Origin: Streptomyces sp. ISL-96
GTDB taxonomy: Bacteria > Actinomycetota > Actinomycetes > Streptomycetales > Streptomycetaceae
Direction of reading: 5' to 3'
Length of the DNA: 64,000 bases
Assembly: GCF_018614035.1 (NCBI RefSeq)
Contig: NZ_JAGGPA010000038.1
Coordinates: forward strand, 1 to 64,000
The notes under the pieces are model-generated. The model ran no database searches and was not told the origin of the DNA. It saw only the letters and a list, made by a program, of their open reading frames with translations. A program made the position numbers and the translations under genes. How positions within the stretch are numbered: position 1 is the stretch's first letter; the number at the start of each line of letters is the position of its first letter. Of this stretch, positions 53,226-62,180 are shown one piece after another.

Positions 53226-54203
53226 TTACGAGATCGCGCTGCGCAGGACCGCCACGTCGAGCTGTTCCGTCTCGTCGTGGGCCGTCAGGTCGATGACCTG
53301 GCCCACCACCCGGCCACCCGCCACCCGGTGCGCGTCGGCCAGCGCCTCCTCGCCCACCACGTCCGCGAGGTCCTCGTTCTGGACGGCTTCGATCGCCGCG
53401 GCGGCCGACTTCTGGGCGCCGAAGAAGTCGAAGCCCCCCTGGGCGCGCGAGGCCCGGCGGGGCTGGGTTGCGTACGGCACGACCGCGGAGGCGGCAGCGA
53501 TGGGGCGCGGCACAACGGCGGACGCCGGGCGAGCGTGCTCCTGGGAGGGCACGGCGTCGCTACCGGCGGCCGCCTCGGACTTCCCCTCCGGCTCCTCCCG
53601 CGACTTCCGCGACTCGCGCGACTCCCGTGACTTCCGGGATTCCTGCTCCGCCGCGTTGCGCGACAGCTTGTCCAGCGCCATGGACGCCCTCAGATACGCG
53701 GACGGCGTCGGCGAACTTCCCGCGGCCGGCAACGCCTTCGCGGGGGCCGCCGCCTCGATGGCCAGCAGCCGCCGGCCTTCCAGCGCGCTGGCGCGCTCGG
53801 TCTCCGCGGTCGCGTAGCGCCGCAGGAGCGCGGCGTGCTCGCCGCGCAGGGCGGCCAGTTCGACCCGCTTGGCGCGCAGTTTCGCGTCCAGCTTGGCGCG
53901 CAGCTCGCGCGACTCCTCAAGGTCCGATTCGAGGTCGGCTATTCGCTCCTCGGTCTTCCACTCGTCGTTCGCACGGGCCCGCGACAATTCGGCCACGCGC
54001 CTGCCCGCCGCACGGTCCCAGCCGCGCATGAGGACCGCACCGGTGACCGCCGCGGCGGCGGCGGCCGCGACCAGACCGCGCAGCACCACCGGTTCCGCGA
54101 ACAACCAGGCACCGGCGGCGCAGAGTATTGACGCGCCGGCGACCGCCGAAGGCGGAAGGATCCTGTGCAGGGGTGGGGAATGGCGGTGGCGTCCACGTGG
54201 CAT
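53226..54203 (-). CDS. Membrane-anchored coiled-coil protein, function unknown
   Basis: A 325-residue protein with two closely spaced helices near the N-terminus (about residues 18-36 and 41-60, AVAGASILCAAGAWLF and VVLRGLVAAAAAAAVTG). A coiled coil follows at about 75-145 (RIADLESDLEESRELRAKLD, rich in E/K/R heptads), then a charged repeat (SRKSRESRESRKSREE) and an Ala/Val-rich C-terminal domain. ATG 54203 is favoured because TAAATT lies 7 nt upstream (54211-54216, minus strand), as for a leaderless transcript. It could organise envelope or cytoskeletal complexes; this is only a guess from shape. Confidence 0.72.
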   Translation of the reverse strand: MPRGRHRHSPPLHRILPPSAVAGASILCAAGAWLFAEPVVLRGLVAAAAAAAVTGAVLMRGWDRAAGRRVAELSRARANDEWKTEERIADLESDLEESRELRAKLDAKLRAKRVELAALRGEHAALLRRYATAETERASALEGRRLLAIEAAAPAKALPAAGSSPTPSAYLRASMALDKLSRNAAEQESRKSRESRESRKSREEPEGKSEAAAGSDAVPSQEHARPASAVVPRPIAAASAVVPYATQPRRASRAQGGFDFFGAQKSAAAAIEAVQNEDLADVVGEEALADAHRVAGGRVVGQVIDLTAHDETEQLDVAVLRSAIS

Positions 54204-54288
54204 GGCCTGAAATTTACCGTGCGTAGACGGCGGATGGGGACCCGCCCGGCAATCTGTTCCCGGGCGGTTACCCAATTCCTTACGCGAT

Positions 54289-55269
54289 CTACTTCTTGAT
54301 CAGACCCTTCGACTCCAGATACTCCTTCGCGGCGTCGGCCGGCTTCGCCCTGTCAGCGTCGATCTTGCGGTTCAGCTCCACCAGATCTTCGGTCGTGAGC
54401 ACCTTGGTGAGCTTGCCGAGAGCGTCCGCTATCTCCTGCGTTCCGGCGTCCTTCGCATTGACCACCGGCAGTACGTTGTCGGCGTTCTGCAGCTTCTTGT
54501 CGTCCTCCAGGAGTACGAGTCCGAAGCCCTCCAGCGTCGCGTCGGTGGTCGTGGTCAGCACCAGCTGATCGGCGCCGTCCTTGACGGCCTGCTTGGACTG
54601 CGGGGTGCCTACGCCCTTGGGGTCGACGCCGGTGACGTCGATCCCGTACTTCTTCTTCAGACCCGGTGCGCAGAAGGGCCGGATCTCGCATTCGTCGCCC
54701 GCCGCGATCTTCACCTTGAGCTTGGACTCACCAAGATCGGAAAGTGTCTTGAGGTTGTTCTTGCCGGCGTATTCCTTGCTCACCGCGAAGGCGTTCTGGT
54801 CGACGGCCTCGCCGGCCGGCAGCACCTTCAGTCCGCGCGGCTGCGCGAGCTTCTCCAGTGCTTTGAAGGTGGCGGCCACATCGCTGGACGCGACCGGATT
54901 CTTCTCCGGCGCCTTGGGGCCGTTGGCCTTCGCGTTGAGGAATTCGGCAAGCGTAGCGGCGTATTCCGGTACGACGTCGATCTCGCCCTTCTCCAGGGCG
55001 GGTTCGTACAGTTCACGGTTCTCCACCGTCTTGATGGAGGTGCCGTATCCGGCATCGTCGAGGAGCTGCGCATACAGCTCGGCCAGCACCTTGGACTCGG
55101 TGAATCCGGCTGAACCGATGACCAGCGACACCTTCTTGCCGGTGTCACCGGTCCCGCCCGCACCACCGGTGCCGCCCTTCTCCAGGCTTTCGCCGCCGCA
55201 CGCCGCCAGCCCGCCGGCCAGTGCCATCACTGCCGCTACCGCACCCGCTGTGCGCGAGATCCTGCTCAT
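54289..55269 (-). CDS. Glycine betaine/osmoprotectant-type ABC transporter, substrate-binding lipoprotein
   Basis: Type F periplasmic-binding protein of the OpuC/ProX family, anchored outside the membrane. The 326-residue preprotein has a lipobox LAAC with Cys24. Family motifs include VSLVIGSAGFTESKVLAELY at the start of the mature domain and DVVPEYAATLAEFLN. The C-terminus carries ADALGKLTKVLTTEDLVELN. ATG 55269 is used; an ATG four codons upstream is possible. It lies 37 bp after one permease gene, so the order is permease-permease-binding protein, with the ATPase gene divergent. Confidence 0.92.
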   Translation of the reverse strand: MSRISRTAGAVAAVMALAGGLAACGGESLEKGGTGGAGGTGDTGKKVSLVIGSAGFTESKVLAELYAQLLDDAGYGTSIKTVENRELYEPALEKGEIDVVPEYAATLAEFLNAKANGPKAPEKNPVASSDVAATFKALEKLAQPRGLKVLPAGEAVDQNAFAVSKEYAGKNNLKTLSDLGESKLKVKIAAGDECEIRPFCAPGLKKKYGIDVTGVDPKGVGTPQSKQAVKDGADQLVLTTTTDATLEGFGLVLLEDDKKLQNADNVLPVVNAKDAGTQEIADALGKLTKVLTTEDLVELNRKIDADRAKPADAAKEYLESKGLIKK

Positions 55270-55306
55270 GAGGTTCACCATCCAAGGAAGAAGAAAAGAG
55301 CCATCG

Positions 55307-55996
55307 TCAGGCCGTCTGCCGCGACACCGAGCCGCGCCGCCGCATCGGGTCGAGCAGCCGGTCCGCCGCCACCAGCACGCCCTCCACCAGCAGCGCGAGA
55401 ACGGCGACGAGCAATGCGCCCGCCACCACCTGCGGCGTGTTGTACGTGTTGAAACCGGCCGTGATGATCCTGCCCAGGCCGCCCTCGCCCGCCATCGCGG
55501 CCAGCGTGGCGGTGGCGACCACCTGAACGGCCGCCGACCTGAGCCCGGTCATCACCAGCGGGTACGCGAGGGGCAGTTCGACCCGTACGAACAGCTGCCA
55601 CCCCGACATGCCCATCCCGCGCGCCGCCTCCACCACTGCCCGGTCCACCTCGCGCATACCGATGTACGCGTTGGTCAGCAGCGGCGGTACGGCGAACAGC
55701 ACCAGCGCGATGACCGTCGGCAGGTCGCCCTGCTTGCCCAGAGGGGTGAGCGTCAGCAGGATCAGCACCGCGAGGGTGGGGATCGCCCGCCCCACGTTGG
55801 AGAGGTTGATGGCGAGCGCGCCGCCCCGGCCCAGGTGTCCGAGCCACAGCGCCACCGGCAGCGCGATCAGACAGGACAGCAGCAGGCACACGCCGCTGAA
55901 GTACAGATGCTCGGCCAGCCGGTTCCAGACGCCGCTCTCACCCTGCCAGTTGGCGCCGGTCCCCAGCCACGTGAAGGCGTCTGCGATCGCTCCCAT
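55307..55996 (-). CDS. Osmoprotectant-type ABC transporter permease
   Basis: A 229-residue permease (OpuCB/OpuCD type) with five to six helices and the cytoplasmic coupling motif EAARGMGMSGWQLFVRVELP (EAA loop). The conserved GRAIPTLAVLILL and GEGGLGRIITAGF stretches are also present. Its start follows the upstream permease gene by only 3 bp. It probably forms a heterodimer with that permease. Confidence 0.91.
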   Translation of the reverse strand: MGAIADAFTWLGTGANWQGESGVWNRLAEHLYFSGVCLLLSCLIALPVALWLGHLGRGGALAINLSNVGRAIPTLAVLILLTLTPLGKQGDLPTVIALVLFAVPPLLTNAYIGMREVDRAVVEAARGMGMSGWQLFVRVELPLAYPLVMTGLRSAAVQVVATATLAAMAGEGGLGRIITAGFNTYNTPQVVAGALLVAVLALLVEGVLVAADRLLDPMRRRGSVSRQTA

Positions 55997-55999
55997 GAA

Positions 56000-56746
56000 T
56001 CAGCCGGCCTTCGCGATACGGGTGGTGGAGACGGCAGCCCGGCCCCTCGTACGTATTCGGGGCGTACGCGGCCTCGTCCACGGCGTCAGCAGCCGCTGGA
56101 GGCCGAGCAGCAGCAGGTCGGCCACCACCGCCAGCAGCACGCAGATCACCGAGGCCGTCAGGACCTGCGCCTTGAAGAGGGAGTCGAGGCCGTCGACGAT
56201 CAGCGTCCCGAGCCCGCCGTACCCCACGATCGCGCCGACCGTCGTCAGGGCGACCGTCGACACCGTCGCGATGCGCACCCCGGCCAGCAGGGCGGGCAGC
56301 GCCAGCGGCAGTTCGACCTCCCACAGCAGCCGCCCCCGGCCGTACCCCATCCCCAGCGCGGCCTCCCGCGCCTCCGCGGGCACCGCTTCGAGCCCGGCCA
56401 GGATGTTGCGCACGAGAACGGTCAGCGAGTAGAGCACGAGTCCCGTGACCACCACGGCCGCCGACAGGCCGAACACCGGCAGCAGCAGCGAGAACATCGC
56501 CAGCGAGGGCACGGTGTAGAGCACGGTCGTGAAGCCGAGGACCGGGCCGGCGAATCTCGACCGGCGTCCGCCGGGGCCACGCGCGAGCAGCGCCAGCGGA
56601 AAGGCGATCAGCAGGCCGATCGCCACCGAAACCAGCGTGATCCACACATGCTGGACCGTCGCGTCGGTCAACTCCTGGCTGCGGGAGCGGACGTACTCCC
56701 CGCAAATCCAGTCGTTCGCCGTCAGACAGCTCTGGCCGCCGCTCAT
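56000..56746 (-). CDS. Osmoprotectant-type ABC transporter permease
   Basis: A 248-residue permease paralogous to the next gene, with the same YTVPSLAMFSLLLP and EAREAALGMGYGRGRLLWEV (EAA loop) and GYGGLGTLIVDGL motifs. It has a longer N-terminal segment before the first helix (SCLTANDWICGEYVRSRSQE). The ATG at 56746 has GGAGG 6 nt upstream. It is the first gene of the permease-permease-binding protein unit. Confidence 0.92.
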   Translation of the reverse strand: MSGGQSCLTANDWICGEYVRSRSQELTDATVQHVWITLVSVAIGLLIAFPLALLARGPGGRRSRFAGPVLGFTTVLYTVPSLAMFSLLLPVFGLSAAVVVTGLVLYSLTVLVRNILAGLEAVPAEAREAALGMGYGRGRLLWEVELPLALPALLAGVRIATVSTVALTTVGAIVGYGGLGTLIVDGLDSLFKAQVLTASVICVLLAVVADLLLLGLQRLLTPWTRPRTPRIRTRGRAAVSTTRIAKAG

Positions 56747-56874
56747 GCCGCCGCACCTCCCCCGAGACCTCGAACCTATGTCTGACGACCCTATCCCCGG
56801 CCACTGACAACCGCCGGGGCCCGCCACATTCCCGCAACATGGTCTTGACACCGGACCGGCCACAATGGGGAATC

Positions 56875-58041
56875 ATGATCCGATTCGAGCACGTCACCAA
56901 GCGGTACGCCGACGGCACCACCGCCGTCGACGACCTCTCCTTCGAAGTCGCCGAGGGCGAACTGGTCACGCTCGTCGGCCCGTCCGGCTGCGGCAAGACC
57001 ACCACCATGAAGATGGTGAACCGGCTGATCGAGCCGACCGACGGCCGGATATTCCTCGACGGGGACGACATATCGACCATCGACCCCGTCCAGCTCCGCC
57101 GCCGTATCGGCTACGTCATCCAGCAGGTCGGCCTCTTCCCCCACAAGACCGTCCTGGACAACACCGCCACCGTCCCCCACCTCCTCGGCGTCAAGCGCGC
57201 CAAGGCCCGTGAGCGCGCCGCCGAACTCCTCGACCTGGTCGGCCTCGACCCGTCCGTCCACGGCCACCGCTACCCCGACCAGCTCTCCGGCGGCCAGCGC
57301 CAACGCGTCGGCGTGGCCCGGGCCCTGGCCGCCGACCCGCCCGTACTGCTGATGGACGAGCCCTTCGGCGCGGTCGACCCGGTGGTCCGCGAACACCTCC
57401 AGAACGAGTTCCTGCGGCTCCAGTCCCAGGTGCGCAAGACCGTCCTCTTCGTCACCCACGACATCGAGGAGGCCGTCCGGCTCGGCGACCGCATCGCCGT
57501 CTACGGGCAGGGCAGGATCGAGCAGTTCGACGCTCCGGCCGCCGTCCTCGGCGCGCCCGCCACCTCGTACGTCGCGGATTTCGTCGGCGCCGACCGCGGC
57601 CTCAAGCGCCTCTCCGTCACTCCCATCGAGCCCGGCGACCTGGAACAGCCGCCCGTCGTCCATCTCGACGACCCGGTCAAGAAGGCCGCTGCCAAACTGA
57701 CCGCGGAAGGTGCCCGCTGGGCCGTCGTCCTGGACGGCGCCGACGATCTGCACGGCTGGATCTCCGCCGAGCAGGCCCGTACGGCGACGGGGACCGTACG
57801 CGAGCACGCCCGCCGCATGGAGGCCTGGCTGCCCGTCGGCGCCTCCCTCAAGCAGGCCTTCTCCACGATGCTCCAGCATGACGCGGGCTGGATCGCCGTC
57901 ATCGACAAGGACAGCGCCGGACGCTTCCTCGGCGTGCTCACCCCCGCCCGCCTCCACGAGGCGCTGCGCCGCTCCATCGACGCCGACGCGCAGGCCGTTC
58001 CCCGTACCGCGGTCGAAGTGGAGACCGTCAGTTCGCCCTGA
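56875..58041 (+). CDS. Osmoprotectant-type ABC transporter ATPase with CBS domain
   Basis: A 388-residue ATPase of the OpuA/ProV type. Motifs: Walker A GPSGCGKTTTMKM, Q-loop YVIQQVGLFPHKT, signature QLSGGQRQRVGVARAL, Walker B LLMDEPFGAVDP, H-loop FVTHDIEEAVRLGD. The C-terminal 120 residues contain a CBS-type pair (VVLDGADDLHGWISAEQA and AVIDKDSAGRFLGVLTPARL), which in the family senses ionic strength or cyclic nucleotides. In Gram-positive bacteria c-di-AMP can bind related CBS domains. It is divergent from the permease genes and overlaps the converging esterase gene by 14 bp. Confidence 0.93.
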   Translation: MIRFEHVTKRYADGTTAVDDLSFEVAEGELVTLVGPSGCGKTTTMKMVNRLIEPTDGRIFLDGDDISTIDPVQLRRRIGYVIQQVGLFPHKTVLDNTATVPHLLGVKRAKARERAAELLDLVGLDPSVHGHRYPDQLSGGQRQRVGVARALAADPPVLLMDEPFGAVDPVVREHLQNEFLRLQSQVRKTVLFVTHDIEEAVRLGDRIAVYGQGRIEQFDAPAAVLGAPATSYVADFVGADRGLKRLSVTPIEPGDLEQPPVVHLDDPVKKAAAKLTAEGARWAVVLDGADDLHGWISAEQARTATGTVREHARRMEAWLPVGASLKQAFSTMLQHDAGWIAVIDKDSAGRFLGVLTPARLHEALRRSIDADAQAVPRTAVEVETVSSP

Positions 58042-59143
58042 GCCTGTCGCTGATCCACTCCATGGCGGCCGGTATCTCGCGCCGCCAAGTGCCGAAGTTG
58101 TGGCCCCCGCTGTCCAGCGTGATCGAGGAAACCCGTGCGGGCGGCCTCACCTTCTCGACGAACTTCACCGTCTCCTTGAGATTTTCCTCGCCCTCCCTGG
58201 AACTGGTCACCAGGAACGACGACGTTTTCGACGGCTTCACGTGGTCCAGGCTCCACAGCAGGTCGGCCCGCTTCCGCTCGCCGTTGTCGCCGTGGAAGAG
58301 GTCACCGGTCGTCGGGTCCTCCGCCGCCCTGTAGTACGCCGACAGGCCGGCGCCGGCGCCGAATGTCTCCGGGTGGTGGATGGCGAATTTCAGGGCGCAG
58401 TAGCCGCCGGTGGAATTCCCTATGACGCCCCAGTTCCGCGCCCTGGTGCCCACCCGGTAGGACTCCGACACCGCCTTGGGAATGTCGCCGGCGAGGAAGG
58501 TCTCGGTCTGCGGGCCGCCGGGCACGTTCACGCATTCGGTGTCGCGCGGCGGCGCCACGGTCGGCCGCAGCATCACCAGGACCATCGGCTGCATCCTGCC
58601 CGCCTTCACCTGGGTGTGCGCCGTTCGCGGGTAGCGCAGCCCCTTGAGCAGGTTCTCGGCCGTACCCGGGTATCCGGTGAGCACCAGGGCCGCCGGGAAG
58701 GTCTGCTCGGCGTACTGCGGCCTGAAGTACTCGGGCGGCAGATAGACGTAGGCCTGGCTGGCCAACTTCGACTTCTCGCCCGCTATGACGACCTTCTGTA
58801 TCTGGCCCCCCACCGCCGGCTTCGAGCCGCCCGGTACATCCATGCCCTGCGTGTCGACGACTTTGAGGTCCTTGGCGCCGGCCGAGTGGTCGACGACCAC
58901 GCCCATTTCCGTCTCCTGGCCGAAGAGGTCGGTCCACGAGCCGTAGAAGAGGAACGACTTGTTGGCGGCGAGTCCCACGGAGGCGAACAGCAGCAGCTGG
59001 GTCGCGAGCAGCAGGCCGACACGGGCGAGTACGGAGCGCCAGTTACGGGCCGCCAGGCGCGGCCAGAGCAAAACTGTTGCGACGAACAGAACAACTGCCA
59101 GTAGGGCGGCGAGCGTCAGAACTGTGTTACTGGTGAGACCCAT
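58028..59143 (-). CDS. Alpha/beta hydrolase esterase with two N-terminal membrane helices
   Basis: A 371-residue protein with helices at about 5-28 and 40-60, then an external esterase-D/antigen 85-like domain. The nucleophile elbow is GNSTGGYCAL (Ser in G-x-S-x-G) and the catalytic His is in DSGGHNFGTW. The fold begins with AYVYLPPEYFRPQYAEQTFP. The two cysteines near TECVNVPGG and GGYCAL may matter for stability. The ATG at 59143 lacks a convincing ribosome site. Such proteins act on surface lipids or polysaccharides; the neighbouring lysyl-lipid synthase may hint at membrane lipids. Confidence 0.85.
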   Translation of the reverse strand: MGLTSNTVLTLAALLAVVLFVATVLLWPRLAARNWRSVLARVGLLLATQLLLFASVGLAANKSFLFYGSWTDLFGQETEMGVVVDHSAGAKDLKVVDTQGMDVPGGSKPAVGGQIQKVVIAGEKSKLASQAYVYLPPEYFRPQYAEQTFPAALVLTGYPGTAENLLKGLRYPRTAHTQVKAGRMQPMVLVMLRPTVAPPRDTECVNVPGGPQTETFLAGDIPKAVSESYRVGTRARNWGVIGNSTGGYCALKFAIHHPETFGAGAGLSAYYRAAEDPTTGDLFHGDNGERKRADLLWSLDHVKPSKTSSFLVTSSREGEENLKETVKFVEKVRPPARVSSITLDSGGHNFGTWRREIPAAMEWISDRLRAN

Positions 59144-59283
59144 GGTGAGGAGCGAGCTTTCTGCCTGAGAATTTCCTGAGAGCGAGTGAACCCGCCCCCC
59201 GGATGCGCCGTCCTAGAGGGCGCAAATTGTCCGGCTGCTTTCGGCCCAAGGACAGAAATTCTCTCGCGGAGCCACGGGAAGCG

Positions 59284-61176
59284 ATGTCTATCAGGCTAGA
59301 TGGGGATAAAACTGGTGCGGTTCCGGGTCGGCCACGGCGGATCCTCCGGGGCCCGCGCCCCGAGCGCGTGCCCTCCCTGGTCGGCACGGCCTGCGCCGTC
59401 GTGGGCCTCCTCGACATCGCCGCCGGCGTCTTTCCGCGCTTCCGGCACAGCCGGATGCACTCCGTCGCCGAGGTGCTTCCGGGGGCGCTCGGCCCGTTCG
59501 CGGCCGCTCTCGCGATCAGCGCGGGCGTACTGCTGCTGCTTCTCGCGCACGGCCTCAAGCGCCACAAGCGCCGCGCCTGGCGGGCCGCAGTGGTCCTGCT
59601 GCCCGCCGGAGCGGTGGCGCAGCTCGTGTACCGGAACTCGGTCATAGGCGTACTGCTCTCACTGGCCCTGCTCGGTCTCCTGCTGCGCCACCGTGGGGAG
59701 TTCGCTGCCCTGCCCGATCCGCGCAGCCGCTGGAAGGCGCTCGCGAACTTCGTCCTCCTGGGCGCCGGTTCGCTGGGGCTCGGCCTGGTCATCGTCAGCT
59801 CGCACCCGGCGAGGGTCGTCGGCAACCCGAGCGTGGCGGAGCGTCTGGAGCACGTCCTGTACGGGCTCTTCGGCTTCGAGGGTCCCGTCGACTACGCGGG
59901 CCGGGTCTCCTGGACCGTCGGCTACTCCCTCGGCGCCCTGGGCCTGCTCACCGCCGTCACCACCGTCTACCTGGCTCTGCGGCCCGAGCACCCGGCGGCC
60001 CGCCTCACCCCCGAAGACGAGCGGCGGCTGCGCGAGCTGCTGGCCCGGCACGGCGGCCGCGACTCCCTGGGCCACTTCGCGCTGCGCCACGACAAGGCCG
60101 TCGTCTTCTCCCCCAGCGGCAAGGCGGCCGTCACCTACCGCGTGGTCTCCGGCGTGATGCTCGCCAGTGGTGACCCGATCGGCGATGTGGAGGCCTGGCC
60201 GGGCGCCATCGAGCGCTTCATGGACGAGGCCAAGGCGCATTCCTGGACCCCGGCCGTGATGGGTTGCAGCGAGACCGGCGGCGAGGTGTGGACCCGCGAG
60301 ACGGGGCTCGACGCGCTGGAGCTCGGGGACGAAGCGGTGGTGCACGTGCCGGATTTCTCCCTCGCCGGGCGCGCCATGCGGAACGTACGCCAGATGGTCA
60401 AGCGCATTGAGCGGGGCGGCTACGAGACCCGCGTACGCCGCGTCCGTGACCTCGGCGACGCCGAACTGGAGCGCATCCGGCGGGCCGCCTCCGACTGGCG
60501 CGGCACCGACACCGAGCGCGGCTTCTCGATGGCGCTCGGCCGCATCGGGGGGCCCGGCGACGGGGACTGCGTGATCGCGACCGCCCACAAGACAGATTCC
60601 GCCAATTCCGCGGCTTCGGCGGCATCGGCGGCTTCGGCGTACGGCGACCTGAAGGCCGTACTCCACTTCGTCCCGTGGGGTACGGACGGCATGTCCCTGG
60701 ACCTGATGCGCCGCGACCGCTCCGCCGACCCCGGCATGAACGAACTGCTGATCGTCGCCGCGCTCCAGGCCGCTCCCCGGCTCGGCGTCGAACGCGTCTC
60801 CCTCAACTTCGCGATGTTCCGCTCGGCGCTCGCGCGCGGCGAGCGGATCGGGGCGGGACCGGTGCTGCGCGTGTGGCGCGGCCTGCTGATCTTCCTCTCC
60901 CGCTGGTTCCAGATCGAGTCGCTGTACAAGTTCAACGCCAAGTTCCGGCCACGCTGGGAGCCGCGTTTCGTGGTCTTCCGCACCACCAGCGACCTGCCGC
61001 GCATCGGCTTCGCCGCGATGCAGGCGGAGGGCTTCGTCACGCTCGCCCTGCCCCGCCCGTTCGCCCGCCGCGCGGCGGCCGGGAAGCCGCGCCCGTGCGC
61101 CCACCCCGAACAGGTGCGGGTGAACGAGTACGACCGGCCGGTCCCCCGGCCTGTCACGGCGCTCAGCCGACGCTGA
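59284..61176 (+). CDS. Lysyl-phosphatidylglycerol synthase-like (MprF C-terminal, DUF2156) membrane protein
   Basis: A 630-residue protein with about five to six N-terminal helices (residues 35-225) and a C-terminal tandem GNAT-type DUF2156 domain (about 260-610). Recognisable parts are FALRHDKAVVFSPSGKAAVT, ASGDPIGDVEAWPGAIERFM, and ESLYKFNAKFRPRWEPRFVV near the end, the hallmark of aminoacyl-PG synthases. The family moves lysine (or another amino acid) from tRNA to phosphatidylglycerol, lowering membrane charge. It lacks the full 14-helix flippase part of Staphylococcus MprF. An Ala-Ser repeat (NSAASAASAASA) sits in a loop. It converges on the oxidoreductase gene with a 14-bp overlap. Confidence 0.9.
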   Translation: MSIRLDGDKTGAVPGRPRRILRGPRPERVPSLVGTACAVVGLLDIAAGVFPRFRHSRMHSVAEVLPGALGPFAAALAISAGVLLLLLAHGLKRHKRRAWRAAVVLLPAGAVAQLVYRNSVIGVLLSLALLGLLLRHRGEFAALPDPRSRWKALANFVLLGAGSLGLGLVIVSSHPARVVGNPSVAERLEHVLYGLFGFEGPVDYAGRVSWTVGYSLGALGLLTAVTTVYLALRPEHPAARLTPEDERRLRELLARHGGRDSLGHFALRHDKAVVFSPSGKAAVTYRVVSGVMLASGDPIGDVEAWPGAIERFMDEAKAHSWTPAVMGCSETGGEVWTRETGLDALELGDEAVVHVPDFSLAGRAMRNVRQMVKRIERGGYETRVRRVRDLGDAELERIRRAASDWRGTDTERGFSMALGRIGGPGDGDCVIATAHKTDSANSAASAASAASAYGDLKAVLHFVPWGTDGMSLDLMRRDRSADPGMNELLIVAALQAAPRLGVERVSLNFAMFRSALARGERIGAGPVLRVWRGLLIFLSRWFQIESLYKFNAKFRPRWEPRFVVFRTTSDLPRIGFAAMQAEGFVTLALPRPFARRAAAGKPRPCAHPEQVRVNEYDRPVPRPVTALSRR

Positions 61177-62086
61177 TGGCGATCTTGCCGCGGGTGTGCC
61201 CCTCCATGCTCAGCCGCAGCGCCTCGGCCGCCTTCTCCAGCGGGAAGACGGCGGCCACCTCGACGCTCAGCGCGCCGCGCTCGGCCAGCTCGGTCAGCGC
61301 CGTCAGGTCGGCCGTGTCGGGGCGTACGAAGACATAACTGCCACCGAGCGCCGTGACCTCGGCGTCGACTATCGAAGCCAGCCGGCCGCCCGGTGCGAGC
61401 AGCGCCGCCGAGTCCTCCAGCACGCCGCCCACCAGGTCGAGCACGGCGTCGACGCCCTCGGGCGCGAGCGCCCGGACGCGGCCGGCCAGCCCTTCGCCGT
61501 ACGTCACGGGGACAACTCCCAGGGCCCGCAGATAGTCGTGGTTGCGCTCGCTCGCCGTGCCGATGACCCGCACACCGAAGGCGCGCGCGAGCTGCGCCGC
61601 GAGCAGCCCGACGCCGCCGGCCGCCGCGTGCACCAGCAGCGTCTCGCCCTCGGCGATCCTGAGGTGGCGGACGAGCGCCTGGTACGCGGTGAGGCCGGCC
61701 AGCGGCAGCCCCGCGGCCTCCTCGAAGGAGAGGTTCGCCGGCTTGCGGGCCAGCGTGCGCACGGGCGCCGCGACGTACTCGGCGAAGGTGCCGCGGGAGA
61801 CGAAGTCCTCGCGTACGTAACCGATCACCTCGTCGCCCGGCGCGAACTCACTCACGCCGCCACCCACCCGCTCCACGACACCCGCGACGTCCCAGCCGGG
61901 TACTACGGGGAACACCGTGTCGAGCACGGAGTCGAGGTAGCCGGCCTGGATCTTCCAGTCGACCGGGTTGACCGCGGCCGCCCTGACCCTGACCAGCACG
62001 GAGTCGGGGCCGAGCTTGGGCTCGGGCACGTCGCCGAAGTCGAGGTCGTCCGGCGTGCCGTAGCCGCGGTAGGTGATGGCCTTCAT
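61163..62086 (-). CDS. Zinc-independent quinone oxidoreductase-like MDR enzyme
   Basis: A 307-residue medium-chain dehydrogenase/reductase. N-terminal GroES-like part: MKAITYRGYGTPDDLDFGDV, VNPVDWKIQAGYLD. NADPH-binding part: LLVHAAAGGVGLLAAQLARA. The catalytic zinc ligands are missing, so it is probably an NADPH:quinone or enone reductase. The ATG at 62086 has GGAG upstream. It is divergent from a marR gene; the shared 94-bp region carries two palindromes, which points to MarR control and perhaps an electrophile or quinone stress role. Confidence 0.92.
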   Translation of the reverse strand: MKAITYRGYGTPDDLDFGDVPEPKLGPDSVLVRVRAAAVNPVDWKIQAGYLDSVLDTVFPVVPGWDVAGVVERVGGGVSEFAPGDEVIGYVREDFVSRGTFAEYVAAPVRTLARKPANLSFEEAAGLPLAGLTAYQALVRHLRIAEGETLLVHAAAGGVGLLAAQLARAFGVRVIGTASERNHDYLRALGVVPVTYGEGLAGRVRALAPEGVDAVLDLVGGVLEDSAALLAPGGRLASIVDAEVTALGGSYVFVRPDTADLTALTELAERGALSVEVAAVFPLEKAAEALRLSMEGHTRGKIAISVG

Positions 62087-62103
62087 GATGCCGCTCCTAT
62101 TAC

Positions 62104-62157
62104 TTGAGGATCTCAATCAATAAATGAACCGTAGACGTCAATGTTTGAGATCGTCAA
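62104..62157. promoter_or_regulatory. Bidirectional promoter with two MarR-type palindromes
   Basis: Two related palindromes occur: TTGAGGATCTCAA (62104-62116, perfect 5-3-5) and TTGAGATCGTCAA (62145-62157). The second contains TTGAGA, 18 nt before TAAGCT (62169-62174) on the plus strand, and TTGACG, 18 nt before TACGGT (62128-62133) on the minus strand. So one operator covers both -35 elements. The first lies in the oxidoreductase leader. Centres are 41 bp apart, about four helical turns. Confidence 0.7.
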
Positions 62158-62180
62158 GTTTTGCGCGGTAAGCTGAGCGC

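Noticed and set aside
56845..56866. TTGACA ... CACAAT as a promoter for the ABC ATPase.
   Set aside because: The -35 matches consensus, but spacing to the best -10-like hexamer is only 10 nt, too short for the main sigma factor.
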